The translations under genes and the position numbers were made by a program. Source: Solanum dulcamara (lineage: Eukaryota > Streptophyta > Magnoliopsida > Solanales > Solanaceae). From it: a stretch of 64,000 nt of DNA. Positions 30,401 to 42,684 of this stretch are shown piece after piece (the stretch's first letter is position 1; the number at the start of each line of letters is the position of its first letter). The stretch spans positions 36,139,286-36,203,285 of the forward strand of contig NC_077245.1 in assembly GCF_947179165.1 (NCBI RefSeq), read 5' to 3'. The notes under the pieces are model-generated. The model searched no databases. It saw only the letters and a list, made by a program, of their open reading frames with translations, and was not told where the DNA came from.

Positions 30401-33095
30401 CTTTACACACATTTCCCTTCATCTTTCTTCCTTTTACTTCCATTTTAGTATGTTCTTGAGCTTCAAGTCTACATTCCTAAACCCTTCCAAGCTTATAAAG
30501 TACCGACTTGATGAAAAGATCTTGAACTACTTATCTTTTCTTTATGTGCATGCATCAGAAGGTGTATGGAGCTCGGGTTTATGGTGATTCCTTCTGGAAT
30601 TGAAGGTTTTGATCTGGATTTAATGTAGAATCAATTTTGGGTTCATTGTTCTCACTTTCGAACCCTTAAGCCTCCTTAATTTCTTTAGTTTTAGCTTAAT
30701 TTTGGTGTTCTTGAGCTACAATACTCCTTAGGCTATTTTAGCTTTGATTAAGCTAAGATTGTGCCCATTTTTGGAGATCAAGTTCCTTGAGCTAGAGTTG
30801 ACCTAGTGATGGAGTCAATTTCATGATTCCATGTCCGGGTCCCCCATAGTTATTTTGACCAAATTTTGGGCTTGAGTTCTTTTTTGGAAATATTCTTATT
30901 ATATTACTCGTGTTAATGTGTAGTTTGTGATGTTGATAGTAGCATGGTATACTATCGATGTGAAAAAGAGCTGAGCAACTTGTAGACAGTCTGAGTTTGC
31001 AATTTTAATTCTAAGTAGGCTACGATCTACTTTAGATTGTGCTTCATGAGTTATTATTTAGTATAATTATCATGTGGGATAGGGATGTATATGATGAGTT
31101 TAGTATTAGTTATTTATTCCTATCCTATAGGAGCCTCAGGCTAGTACTGTGTTACAAAATCCATAGCTTAGGCTGGAAATTCCTTACTTATGGTTTTGTT
31201 TGGTGTTGTTAGCATCTTTCGATTTGATGTTTGAGACTTTAGACTAGTTTTGTGAGCTAAAAGTCTTAGAATGATTTTTTTAATGATGCTTTAGTTAATA
31301 TAGTGACTCTTTGTTAAAATTGCTATTATTGGGTAACCTCCACTAGTGCGTAGACTATGGGTTTTCTTTAGTATTATTGAAATTCACCCTAAATATGCTC
31401 GTAGCTTGATGTTGATCTCTTTCTCATATTAGGCTTTAGAATCTTAGTTTCTTATTCTAGTCGCATGTTGGCATTAGCTGACTTATTGTTCATTTCAGTA
31501 GTAACTTTAGGTAAAGGTTGACATCTCTGAGTTACTCTTTTCATTGTTTTATTATAAATAATTTCCGTTGTTTTTTTGTGCAGTGGTGATCTATTATGAT
31601 GTTCTTATTTAGTACGTTGTAATATTATTGTGCCCAAGCTTGAAGGCAACCATTGTGAAGCGCAGGTTCTTCCTAGTAAACACTATGACCAAGAATGGTC
31701 CAATTTAGTTCAACAACTTCATAAATTAAGTCTGGTGGGTTCTAAGACATCTTAAAGGATTCATAAGAAAATTGTCAAATACTATTGACAGTTTCTCTTA
31801 AGAAGTATGTCAACCCGTCTATCATTAGGAATCATCAAGTACACAAACTAGCAATTTAAGCACTAATCAAGAACTCTGATTCGCAATTTCATTCTCACCA
31901 TAAGATAAAAATTACTCAAATCATGTCACAAAGACCGGTAATGCTACTCAATCACAAATTTTTGCTCAACTATTAAAGATTCACATAGTGAAAAATTTTC
32001 CCTGAGGAATGGCATCATTCATTCTATCGTAGAATGATTTCATACACTACGTAAACATAATGGATAATTCATACTTCACCCAAAAACTCAGATTTTAGTA
32101 AACTATGATAAATTTCTCATGCTAAACATCATACCCAAAGAAATTAACTTCATATCTAGAAATTTTAAGCACCAAAACCCTTTTCAAACACAAAAAATTT
32201 AATATCTAACACGTGGGTGTTGGAGAAAAACTCATCTAAAGCCTAAAATCCTAAAGAAGCCTGTATGAACTTCTTTTCTTAGACCAGTGGCGCGGCCAAC
32301 AGCTGCCAGACTTGTACGTATCAAAAGCGATGCTCCAGAACTCAATTGTTTAGATATAATAAGGCTAGAGTTCAAAGATAGGGGCTTGCTGATATGTCTT
32401 TTCCTAAAAAAAGTAGATGTGGAATCTCTTTGAAAGGTAACTTGAATTAGAAGTCGGATTGTGAACCACTGTCACTTGTTAGGCCTTCCAATATAATGGA
32501 TTTTTTTAGGAGTGAAAGCCACTTGGCTCAAACAAGGAGGTGACTTTGAAATTTCTACCACATTGTTGCATTATCAAGACTTAAATCACAAAAATAGAGT
32601 ACATACCAGATTTGAAAGATGAGAGGAAGAAGAATAAGAGCTTCAATATAGGTTTTTTTCAACCTTGAACTAAAGAACTTCTTCAAAGAAGATTTTTAGA
32701 TTTTTTGAGGATGGTTTATTGATTGGGGGATAGAGAAGGGTTTATATAGAAAGAATAAAGTGTAAGAGTGGTTTGGGAGTAGTAGAGTTAAAGGGTTTAA
32801 TAGATGGATAAATGAGGGTATGGAGGTTAAGGGAAATATAAAACAAAAGTAGTGAAGGGTTTTAGTATTTTTGAGTTTTGGGAAGAGGTGGTCAAAATTT
32901 ATATTTTAGTTCTCCAAGAATAATAATTAAAATTCTTCATACTTACATCCTTGCGCGAGTATTGGTGAGACACCACTCGCAACCAGAAAGACGCCAATCA
33001 CAATGCAAAAATCACTTTAATTGTGCAGTGCACTGACTTGCACCTGCGCTTCAACTGGAGTTGTACAATGTTTAGCTTGTGGTTGTATGGACAAG
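30401..33095. other. Unclassified AT-rich stretch, no gene
   Basis: I see no protein-coding signature in 2.7 kb. The part at 30,600-31,650 reads like intronic or LTR sequence. 32,560-32,960 on the minus strand has leader-like features: TTCTATATAAACCC at about 32,736-32,749 and AAATCTG|GTATGTAC near 32,606. This may be the U3/R region of the 3' LTR of the Athila-like element to the right. A GAGACACC/GACGCCAATC module at 32,965-33,000 resembles one in LTR C. Confidence 0.35.
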
Positions 33096-33366
33096 TGCAG
33101 ATCTCTAAATTTCTTCCCGGTTATCTACTGGGAACTTGCATTTAACTTGCGATGTACCATGACTTACTGGCGTTATGCCTATTTGACACCGATGGCCAAA
33201 ATGCTGATTTTTTACCTTTTATACTTAGCATGCCTTTGCACTCCAAAAAAACACAAAAAAAAACAAAAAGTAAAGTACAAAGAAATAAAAAAATTGAGCA
33301 TCCCGTCTGACGGGAAGAGCTCACTCTCCCAAAAAGTGCTTGATTTAACATTATGACACGATGCAA
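33096..33366 (-). mobile_element. Post-pol untranslated region of an Athila/Tat-like element
   Basis: On the minus strand TCGTGTCATAATGTTAAATC and AAGCACTTTTTGGGAGAG are followed by a T-rich tract with CTTTGTACTTTACTTTTTG. This resembles the conserved sequence after pol in Athila-like elements (TTAAATCAAGCGCTTGTTGG type, from memory). Here it follows the protease directly, so RT-integrase has been deleted. Confidence 0.5.
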
Positions 33367-33369
33367 GTA

Positions 33370-35600
33370 TCTCGAAATTACCCAACATCAGGCGGTATTT
33401 CTTCGTCTCATGGATCTTCTACCAGCTCATCAATTGATTCCTTCATGAACACCACTATACACTTATCAAGAGATTTCATTGGTGTTCCCACTTTGAACTT
33501 AATAGATTCTTCACAAACTTTAAATTGGAGATTTCCAAGATACACATTAAGTAGCGCTCTTTTTGTAGTAAGGAATGGTTGGTCCAAGATAATAGGCATC
33601 TCTATCTGTATTTCACAATATAACACCACAGTCTACAGGAAAAATAAACTTGTCTACTCTGACTAGCACATCAAATAGTATACCAATTGGTCTAGTGATA
33701 GGGTAATGTTCCATCAATAGGCTCATCGGAGTAGGTTTGGGATTCCTAAGACCAACTTCTTGAAAATTAGAAGGGCATCAAATTGATGATTTCCCCTGAA
33801 TCACATAAAGATTTATCAAATTTGTGCATCTCAATAATGGGCGGATATGTGAAAGCTCTTGAATATTTCTTTTTAGTGGACAATGTACTGGACATTACCA
33901 CATTGCATGGCTAAGACACTTCAACCAATTCCATACTAACCATTTTTTTTGTAGAAGCTTTTTCATAAACATTGAATACGCCGTAATTTACAATAAGGTG
34001 TCAATCAAAGGAATGTTCAGGGAGAACTTGCTCAAATGATCTACAATTTATTGAAAGTGCTCATCTTCTTTCTTCTGTATTTAAATTTGAGGATAAGTAT
34101 GGGGAAACTTAAGTTCATCACCCTTAGGAATTTATCCTCTATTTCTCCCTCATCACCAATTACCATTTTAGGAGGATCAAACCTCTGATTTTCACCAACA
34201 TTGTCTTTTTCCTCTTTGGATACATCCTCATCAATCAAAATGCGAAAGGGTGCACTAGGATTTACCCTATCATCCATATTCTTACTAGAAATCTTTATTG
34301 GTAAAACCTTGACCTCTTCAAGCACCTTGGCACTCCTTATGACTATTGCCATACAATGGCCATCAATTTTGGGTTTGGGAGAGTGTCACTTGGGAGTGTG
34401 CCCTTGGTCGTTGGATTTATTTGAGCCTACAAATGATTTATTTGACTTTCTAAGTGCTTGATTGAAGAATAGTGGGAGCTAACGATTTGAATCATATTGG
34501 ATACATTTTGGTTGATCTCCTTAACCCCATTGTCTTTAGACTCGGCCCTCTTAAGGATAAGATTAAGCATCTCTTCAACTTTAGAACCAACTAGGTCAGT
34601 CAAACTTTCTTGGTCATGGGAAGGATCAGATATTTAGGGAGGTACATATGAATTTGAAAGCCGGTAGTTGTACCTATCATCTCCTATAACTGTATCTTGC
34701 TCATATTATTTTCAGTTGCGTTCTTTTAATTTACCATCTCTTAATTGACCATCTCTCCAACCTTGATTCTCCTACTGAGGAAGTCAAGGAACTTGGTTGG
34801 TCAATTGGTAACCCAAGTGAGAACCTATCCATTATTTTGCCAAATACCTAAAATCTTCATCGAATGATGCATAGGCTCTTTCTTATTCAAGCAAAGATGA
34901 ATTATGTGCCCCAATATAATTCACGTTCTTTATACTGGTACCTAACATATGTTTAGCTAGGAGATCGATACTCGTCATCATCATTGTCACTTTTTCATCG
35001 CGCTCATCCTCTTTCCTTCTTATTTTAGTTGTTAGTGTTGATGTAGGTACCGATCCACTACCGATCCACCACTGGACTTTATCTTATCTAGACTATACCA
35101 TATCATATTAATCTTAGAAATTTGGTTAACAAAAGTGGATGCTTTAAAATAAGTGAGATTCATGAACGAACCTCCTACCAAGTTATTCACCTTATTTAAT
35201 TCACCTCATCCAATGAGCTGTAGAAATTGTACGTAAAACTTGGTCGGACTATCCATGGTTTAGACATTCTGCCACATTTTTCTGAACCTAAGCCATACCT
35301 CGCGTATAGCTTCTCCTGGAATTTGATCAAAGTTCTGTATCTGGTCCCTCAATCTAAACATTCGTAAGGGTGGAAAAACTCATCCCAAGTTGTAATTGAC
35401 CGTTTGGCAAATCCCCAACCCATGTTGTAGCTTCTCTAAAGAGAGAGGAAGGGCATAATCTAAGTCAAAAAGACACTTCGCCGATAATTCTTATTTTGTA
35501 AGGAAGACAAACATCAACAAAATTCGTTAAGTCTCAATTTGCATTATCAATCTCTTTGCCTCCGAATAGACTTTTCATCTGTAAAAGATGAAATATAGGC
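33370..35600 (-). pseudogene. Athila/Tat-like gag and protease relic
   Basis: Minus strand. Gag reads WGWGFAKRSITTWDEF-like at about 35,400, then FDQIPGEAIREVWLRFRKMW (35,330-35,270), MDSPTKFYVQFLQLIG and NLTYFKASTFVNQISKI. The frame at 34,352-34,041 has RKKMSTFNKL just before a SINIPLIDTLL-like motif. The protease region has VGLRNPKPTPMSLLMEHYP, RPIGILFDVLVRVDKFIFPV, then MPIILDQPFLTTKRALLNVY and KFKVGTPMKSLDKC (33,629-33,408), matching the PIILGRPFLATGRALVDV signature of this lineage. Several frameshifts and stops; the DxGA site is decayed. This is a different clade from every other coding relic in the window. Confidence 0.8.
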
Positions 35601-35859
35601 CCGATAATTTGAAACACGACATTACTTACCTTGGAAGGAAAGAGAATTTCCTCAGAGGCAAATTTATTTGCAAAGCACACATCACCGACGCTTTTTTCAT
35701 CACCTACTTGGTCAATCTTTTCCTATTTTTGGCAAGCAACAACACAAAATACAACTTAACAAGAACACAAATCTCGCTAAACTTTAAATATATAATTCAA
35801 TTAAAGATAATCGTTAACCACTCCACGAACAACAATATCTTTATTGACTAACGCTTAAC
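35601..35859. other. Leader of the Athila-like element, no gene
   Basis: AT-rich sequence between the gag relic and an LTR end. The 87-codon frame at 35,588-35,851 (plus) has no recognisable motif and lies antisense to the leader. Confidence 0.35.
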
Positions 35860-36249
35860 TACCCTCCCATATTAGAAAGGTAAGTGTTCATTTGCAATAC
35901 ATCCAATGAATGAGGTCGGGCTCGAACCACAATGATTGACAGATAGGATTGTCTTAAATTAAATTCATAATTTAAACAAATTAGCAATTTTAGTTCTCAA
36001 CAAGCATGAAAATATACAAAAGTTGGGGGTTTAGCTAACAACTATTATTGATAATATTAAGTAATAAAATAACTATTCAACACAAGATTATACTACAAAG
36101 TTTGGAAATGACTAGGAGTGTTTGCACAACAATTGGGGTTTAAAGTCGAATAGGCAAAGATTGATCGCAACAAAATCAATTGATATATGGATAACTTTTG
36201 GTATAGACTACATTTTGCTATTCTCCTAAAATATCAATCGCTTTTTCCA
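35860..36249 (-). mobile_element. LTR end of family C type, truncated
   Basis: It parallels 24,170-24,560: GGTCGGGCTCGAACCACAA against GGTCGGGGTCGAACCTTAA, then GTTTAGCTAACAACTATT and GACTAGGAGTGTTTGCACAA-like sequence. As the 5' LTR of the Athila-like relic it would link family C to that clade. It is cut by the next LTR at about 36,250. Confidence 0.5.
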
Positions 36250-39200
36250 TGATCCGAATCCGGGTCATGATGGTGCCTACTATAACCCCGAGTAGGTAAG
36301 CCAAATCTCAGTCAAACGGAAGTCAAATCTCAATCTAATTGATAATTAATAACATAAGAAAGCTGAAATAGAAAGAATATAACAAAAAAATAGTCGGGCC
36401 AGGGTATACATATATAAATACTATACAAAATATACAAAAGGCCCGATAGTGACCAAACCAAATAAGGAACTGACACTAGACCAAACCCTCAGACCTAGTG
36501 TCACCTATACAGGAGTACTAAGTACAAAAGCTAACAATGTGTAAATATATAATGCAGAGCTGACTACCCAAAAGTACAAGTGTCAGTTAGTACACCTAAG
36601 GATGATTAAACGTGCCCTGGGGTGGCTCAAACAAGGAGCTTCATCAAAAAGATGCAATAGTGCAGCATGAGTACCAAAACACTAGGTACTCAACAGGTAT
36701 CACAGGACGACCGAGCTCAGAAAGAATAAATATATAACAAGCAGTATGATGATACTAATAATAATAAGAGAGGAGCATAAACTACAAATACGAGAAAAAA
36801 GAGTACGGGAATAATCATATGGTAATTACATCAATAATCGCAACTGGTAAAATATCGAGAGAATGCACAATTGTAACTTGTAGTTAAGGCTCAATATCCT
36901 CCAAAAGTATCATGAAATGCTCGGAATAACCTTCGAGCTCATTAATTAATGGGGCGCCCGGTATCATACCTCGAGCCTATCACTATAAAACTAATAACTC
37001 AGAATATGTATCAACTAGCCGCCAAGAATCAACACCTTGAGCTTATCAATGAAATAAAGAGTAGACCAAAGTCAATAAAAAGGACGCCCAAAATCATACA
37101 TCGAGCTCATCAACTATGAATTTCCATAAATAAGATTTCATCGATTCTCCTTAAATCTCTCTAATTTATTCTTCAACCAAAAGTCCTATTATCATCTTTT
37201 ACTCTTCCTTTTAAACAGGGCTTTTAACAATGATGAGGTACATAAGAAAAATAGTATGTCAAAAATCATATGACACTCGCCTGAGACTTTCGATGTACTG
37301 AAAGCACGGCCTCGGGCCCAAAAATTTATTATCATAAGCAACAGAGCCATAAGCATAAGCCAAAAATCATAACAAGTGACCCATCAAAACCATACAAGTC
37401 AACCAAGTGGCACCCTAAGTTCAAATCACGTAGGAGTAAGTTCTATGGACCTAAACGATGTAAACAACTCAAGATATCAGCTAGACTAAGGATCCAACAA
37501 CTAAACCCCAACTAGTCACTAACGATGATCATCGACTCCAAATTTATCAATAGGATATCAACACTTAAATCGCCACCCTAATCATCTGTTACTACTCAAA
37601 ATATACCAATCCTATCAAAGCCAAGTCTAACTAGAGTAAGCCATGACCTACCTCGAAGAGGGAACCGAACCCGAACCGCTAAACTTTAGTCTTTCTTTTC
37701 TGGGCTGCCTCCAAATGATGCCACTCTATCAAATTATCAAAGATCACATCCAAAAAAGTCCAACGATACCTATATTACTATAATATAAATGAGACCGAAA
37801 TTGGGTCAAAATACAACATTGGGACCCACGCACGAAGTTAAAAAACTAACACCATCATAAGGTCCCAATTAACTAAAAGAACTTGTGCCCCAAAAATAGG
37901 CACATTCCGAGCTTCGGAAGATCTCAAACCATCCCACCAATTACAAGACCTAGAATAGCCAAAATGTGCAAGGAAAAGTGTGATTTACCTCAAAGGAAAC
38001 CTTTGCTCCTAATGTCAGACGTACCAATGAATTTCGCTTGAAAAGCCACGCAAAATGGCTTTTTAAATCACCGAAATCGCCCAAATATAAAGAGAAACAT
38101 AAGTCTTGAAAGTTAGGGCTCAAATTTGAAAAAGAAACCAAAAATATATTTGTGAAGTCGCTTAAGTGAACCCCCGATGTTCTCTTAAGAAACCACCTCA
38201 AAGAGGCGGCTATCACTTTAGCGAGGCAGGTCATTTCAGTGAAACTGAGCTCTAGGGTGCTTGTCTCTTTAGAGAGATCCTGGCTGCTTTAATGGCACTC
38301 GTTTTAGCGACCAAGAGTCACTTTTAGGGACTACACCAGATGCCTGCTAGTGCAGAAAAGGCTTGACAAGCCAAATTCTCCGATAGGGTGTTTTAGATTT
38401 GTTCAAAACATTGTGCGTACAAATGAGATATGCTATCCCACTAAATTTAGCGTTCTGGACTCAACGACGCATTTGAAATTCCTATATGAGGTATCTTTAC
38501 ATAAAAGTGGGTCTCACACCCAAATACCAATTTCCACAATGGGTCTTGAGATTAGATCAGAAGCCTCGGGAAGCGATGAAGGGTCATTTTAGATAGAAAT
38601 CGATATTCTGGAATTAACTATGTGATTAGGATTTTAATCTGAGCACGATTTCCAAGGATATTGATCAAATTCAACCATGGGCTAATTGTAAAAGTCAAAT
38701 TTACCAAATGTCTCCAAACCCCTACCTGGTGCCTTGATACTTGAGCTGACCATTCTACTAGCCCTATTTGACCGTCTTGGTGCTTATGGAACCGTCGAAA
38801 TTCCATTCTGAGGTAGTTTACCATAACATATGACCAAAGTTATCCTTTCAAGTTATAAAGGTTTCAAAACAGGGAAACAATCCTAAAACCATTTTGAGCA
38901 CCTCGACAATCGAACACAAGGTCATTTCAAACCAAACTTACCGTTCTGGAGTTAACTGCACTAACATAAATTTTATGCGAGCACATTTGCTAAAATTATT
39001 AACTGAAGTCAAACTTGGCCCAAATTTCAATGTTAAAATGTCTAATCGCACAAACTCAAAACTAAGGCTCCAAATCCAAAACCATCCACCCATCTAGACA
39101 AAAATGACCCTTTCGTAGCTGATGAAACTGACAGAATCGTCATCCAACATCAAAATCTCCGAAGGTTGACTAAAGTCAACTCTTTCAAATCTTAAGCTTC

Positions 39201-39352
39201 AAGAATGGCCAAACCTTCTAAAACTCAACCAAAACCTTTTGGAAAGCATGCTGCCCACCCCAACATCATATAAGAGCTATAAAGAAACTAAGAGGAGGGG
39301 TAAAATGGTAAAAATATCCAAAAGGACGTAAATGAACTTGGATGTCATTACA
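36250..39352 (-). mobile_element. 3' LTR of a Tekay/Del-like element, minus strand
   Basis: On the minus strand the LTR starts TGTAATGACATCC (39,352) right after an AAAATCATTTTAGTTGTAGA-type purine tract. It ends near GGTTATAGTAGGCACCATCA and CCCGGATTCGGATCATGG (about 36,250). A CGCTTAAGTGAACCC... contrast module lies at 38,155-38,330. GTGCGTACAAATGAGATATG (about 38,410) is shared with fragment M near 48,765. No ORF of note. Confidence 0.65.
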
Positions 39353-39369
39353 ACATCTACAACTAAAAT

Positions 39370-39785
39370 GATTTTCTTCCTCAAAAGTTAAGGAAGAAAG
39401 GTACATTGTGGCTCAAAAATATTACGATATCGGGTCTGCATGTCCTACTCGATCTCTCATGTAGCCTCTTTGACCGGACAATGCCTCCACTAGACTTTTA
39501 CTGGTGGAATCTCCTTAGACCTCAACATCCTAACCTACCTATCCAAAATAGCCACAGCATGGAAACATGTATCACATGGTGAACACCTAAAAGCGATGGG
39601 GGAAAGGCCAACTAATAAGCTATCTTCCCTTCTGTTATCAAGATCTTATAAGGGCCAATAAAACTGGGGTGAAACTTAACCCTCCTCCTGAATCTCATCA
39701 CACCCTTCATAGGCGACACTCGTAGGAATACACGGTCCCAACTATAAACTCCGAAGGTCACACCTTTCGATCAGCATAACTCTTC
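39370..39785 (-). pseudogene. Integrase C-terminal (GPY/F) relic
   Basis: Minus strand from about 39,725: VSPMKGVMRFRRRVKFHP, SFIGPYKILITEGKIAY, LAFPPSLLGVHHVIHVSM. These are the standard MKGVMRF, IGPYxI and HxVFHVSML blocks of a chromovirus integrase. A decayed chromodomain tail follows toward 39,400, and then the purine tract and LTR. It is joined at 39,785 to the truncated 3' LTR of element G within a TCTTCTTTTCTTTCTC tract. Confidence 0.8.
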
Positions 39786-40611
39786 TTTTCTTTCTCTTGA
39801 ATTTTCTCTCTTTGTCTTCAATTTTCTAGAGAAGTATGGAACTTGATGAGTCATAGGACACACATATATAGGCTACTTTAGGGGGTGACACATGTCAAAC
39901 CCTAAGTGGTGACACATGTCAAGAATAAGGTGGTGATACATGTCAAGCACTAAGTGGTGACATATGTCAAACCCTCATTGGGCCAACACATCCATTCCTT
40001 CAACCATAGGATGCCACATGGAATATGGGCGCTACCCCCTTGCTCCATCTGCTGCCACATGGTACTCTCTCATTCTACCACCTATCACCTTTTTTCCCCC
40101 TCGTGGGTTTGTAATTTCATCATCTTTTACGAATTTATATAATCCTTGCTACGTAAGTTTGGTACGTACTCAAGTAGCTTAAGTATGTACAATTTCCAAG
40201 TTGGTAGCTTACGTATGTAACACATCCAAGGTAATAGCTTACACAAGTAAGTCGGGTCCTACAACTCACTACTTGGTCTCCAATTCCTTCCGGATTTCTA
40301 TAACTTTATTTCCAATCTTCCCTGCCATGGGTTATCACATTCTCCTTTCTTTAGAGTTGTTTGATAGCGTTATAGCCCATCTGACTCACATGGTAACTTC
40401 TAAGAAGCTTTCAAGAACTTAGGAATCTTTCAAGAAACTTAAGAAGCTTTTAGAAGCTTTAAGAAACTTTAGGAAACCTTAAGAAACTTAAGAGGCTTAC
40501 GATCCTTCCATGAAACTTAAGAAGCTTAAGAAGATTAGGAGTCTTTCACGAAACCTAAAAACCTCTCAAGATACAAAAGTCTTTTAAGGTAAAAAAGTAC
40601 GGGGTGTAACA
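39786..40611 (-). mobile_element. 3' LTR of element G (proximal part only)
   Basis: It matches 44,870-45,662 of the 5' LTR. In minus sense it contains 40,611 start, runs of AAGCTTC/AAGTTTC repeats (40,390-40,560), then the U3 24-bp repeats and TATA (39,864-39,971). It stops shortly after the expected transcription start. Confidence 0.85.
39864..39971 (-). promoter_or_regulatory. G LTR promoter: four 24-bp GACATGTGTCACC repeats and TATA
   Basis: Plus-strand units GGTGACACATGTCAA... start near 39,884, 39,908, 39,932 and 39,956, period 24. The TATA-like CCTATATATGTG (minus) sits at about 39,862-39,873. The 5' LTR has three units (44,981-45,045) and TATA at about 44,959-44,969. CATGTGTC here stands where A and B have CACGTGTC. 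Confidence 0.65.
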
Positions 40612-40813
40612 TCCTTCTCCACTCTAAAACATTCGTCCTCGAATGTGAACCAAAACCTTCCTCAGGATCTTATACCGACTATATGGGGATTTTCTCTGTC
40701 CCATTGCCATAATATATACTTTCATCAAGCAATCAATATCAGAGTTCCAAAGGTTATAATTACTTGTAGACATAGGGAATAGGTACGGATACTTGTGTTT
40801 CCTTTCCTCTTTC

Positions 40814-40916
40814 ACTTTCTACAGGGTCACCCATCCTAGTACTACTCTCGCTCAAGCATGCTTAACTTCGGAGTTCTGATGGAATCCAGTGTGTTAGTGC
40901 TAGTATGATCGCATCC
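40814..40916 (-). rRNA. 5S rRNA-derived segment captured inside element G (partial)
   Basis: On the minus strand about 103 nt match plant 5S rRNA from its 5' end: GGATGCGATCATACTAGCAC, then TGGATTCCATCAGAACTCCG, AAGTTAAGCATGCTTGAGCG, AGAGTAGTACTAGGATGGGT, GACCC. Box A and the intermediate element are almost perfect; box C is damaged (CTGTAGAAAGT for CTCCTGGGAAGT). The 3' about 16 nt are missing, as in A. Both copies share AACTCCGAAG where most angiosperm 5S has AACTCCGCAG, which suggests one capture event. Immediately downstream the frame enters the pol tail. Confidence 0.9.
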
Positions 40917-42668
40917 ATACCTTAAGGTCTCCACCAATGGTTCCTCACACGGTCTCATATATCGTGATTTCTATCTATTTATTGCTGGCCTTAAGATCCA
41001 TCCATCCTTTATGGGATCTCGTTTGAAGTTTAAGCATTCCCATTTACATATGATAGCGTCAGTTGATTTTCTCTTACACTTGTATTTCTATTGTCCACTT
41101 TCCCCTTTTAGGGTGTACCCATGTCATCCTCTGTTTATTTTCAATTATTCACACACAAATGATTTTGTTCCAACCCTTTAACTTACTGCACCATGTCTAC
41201 ACCTTCTATTAGATCATCTATACTTTAGGTTGCCCCTGTAAGAAACCTTAGTACAATCATGGGGTGCTTAGAATTTTCGATAAATAGTACACACTCTAGT
41301 CCAAGTACTGGTACTCGAGTCATATAACTAATGTAGTAGTTTAGCCGAAGCCATATTTTATTCATCCCAATCAGTACGTTACTAGTGCTTATAATCGTGT
41401 CCGATTCTCCATTCGGGGACACTTATACTCTGATGACACGTGTTTTACGTTTTGTTATCACCTCCTTTTTTTCCAAAGGATACCACTCATTCCTTTAATA
41501 ATTTCACAATGCCTCAGTTGTTTTGCAATTTTCCATTCCCTATCCTCGAGGGATCCTACTATTTCCAAAGTGGAGGTACATATACACAATACCCCTTTCT
41601 GCTTCATGAGCTTTCATCCTTATCGTGTACCCGATGCTAGCTCTTTATCATACTCACAATCACATTCCTTAGTTACTTCTTTACTAGGCTCTATGTACTT
41701 CCATGATGATCCTCATTATATTTACACTATATTCTTCTCATGGTCAATCCCGGAGGGTAATATTTCTTAACCTTTATAAACAACTCTTATTCTGGGTTAA
41801 TTCCACCTGGTGCAGCAAGCGTACTTAACCCCTTATCCTTCCTAGTCATTCTTATTCTTAATACATTGCAGGCTATCTTAAGACATTCATATTCATCACC
41901 ATTTTACTCACCATATCAGTATTGACCTTCTAATTACCACACATACTGCAATTAACTTATTTTCCAAAGTTCGTTGTACTCCTAGTTTAATCAGATCTCA
42001 TTATTACCGTGGATACACTCTTTCAAGATATACTACAACCTTATATCTCATTCTCTTTCTATTTCAAAACAAAAAATTAGCAGAATTTCTTCTATATTCC
42101 TTACTATCCCAAACCTGCACTCAGGAAATACCAACAATGCCTCATAGAGCCAACGTATATATATATATACATCCATATAATATCCTATCATAGCCATAAC
42201 GCCTCACATGGACAACATACATATATTCATATCATAGACACACAAGGCGCCCAATATCAAGCACAATATAAAATGATGGACTTACCTCGTATGTCCAATT
42301 CGAACTGCACCCGTTACACTTTCCTGTCTACTTTTCTCTTCAATTTTCAAATTTACATTTCAATCATATTTCAATCTTCTTACCTTATTCAGCATGCCTC
42401 TTTCACATTCTTACTTACCTGTATACTATGTAGCTTCAAATATCATCCATCACTTTCTCCTGTTGATGTTGTTCTTCAACTGAAACCAAAGGTTAGTAAA
42501 AATAAGAATTTCATTTCCTATGACTGGGATCTATTGCATGATCTAAGACAAGAAAAAAAGATTACATCCTAAATGTCTTGTAGCCTCCTATTTATAGATG
42601 TGGTGCACCACACACCAATAAACTGGACTCCACTGGACATGGTCTGTAAATATTCTGAGGACCAAACC

Positions 42669-42680
42669 ACTTTGATACCA
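42669..42680 (-). promoter_or_regulatory. Primer-binding site of element G
   Basis: In minus sense TGGTATCAAAGT, two mismatches from the initiator tRNA-Met complement, four bases beyond the LTR end (GGGTCATAACA at 42,685). Confidence 0.8.
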
Positions 42681-42684
42681 CTTT

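Larger units (their letters stand above)
40612..42684 (-). mobile_element. Interior of element G
   Basis: In minus sense: PBS-adjacent leader with the TGGTGCACCA palindrome (42,610-42,601), splice-acceptor-like TTGGTATTTCCTGAGTGCAG (42,135-42,116), long stretches alignable to A (for example the AATCAACTGACGCTATCATA block at about 41,070), the 5S segment, and a pol tail HKYPYLFPMSTSNYNLW (about 40,800-40,750). It has no gag, RT or integrase core. Confidence 0.8.

Noticed and set aside
29501..32960. Introns and exons of a host gene
   Set aside because: Intron-like TTTTTTTGTGCAG (about 31,580) and GTATGT words occur, but no exon with recognisable coding sequence could be linked to them.
33021..33356. 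111-codon plus-strand frame, possible small host gene
   Set aside because: It lies antisense to the post-pol tract of the Athila-like element; its Lys-rich end is the poly-A/T stretch. No protein motif.
36250..39352. Element pair with LTR M (47,221-49,320) as one retrotransposon
   Set aside because: They are homologous and in the same orientation, but element G, H and unrelated sequence lie between and no matching PBS was found next to M, so a single element cannot be shown.
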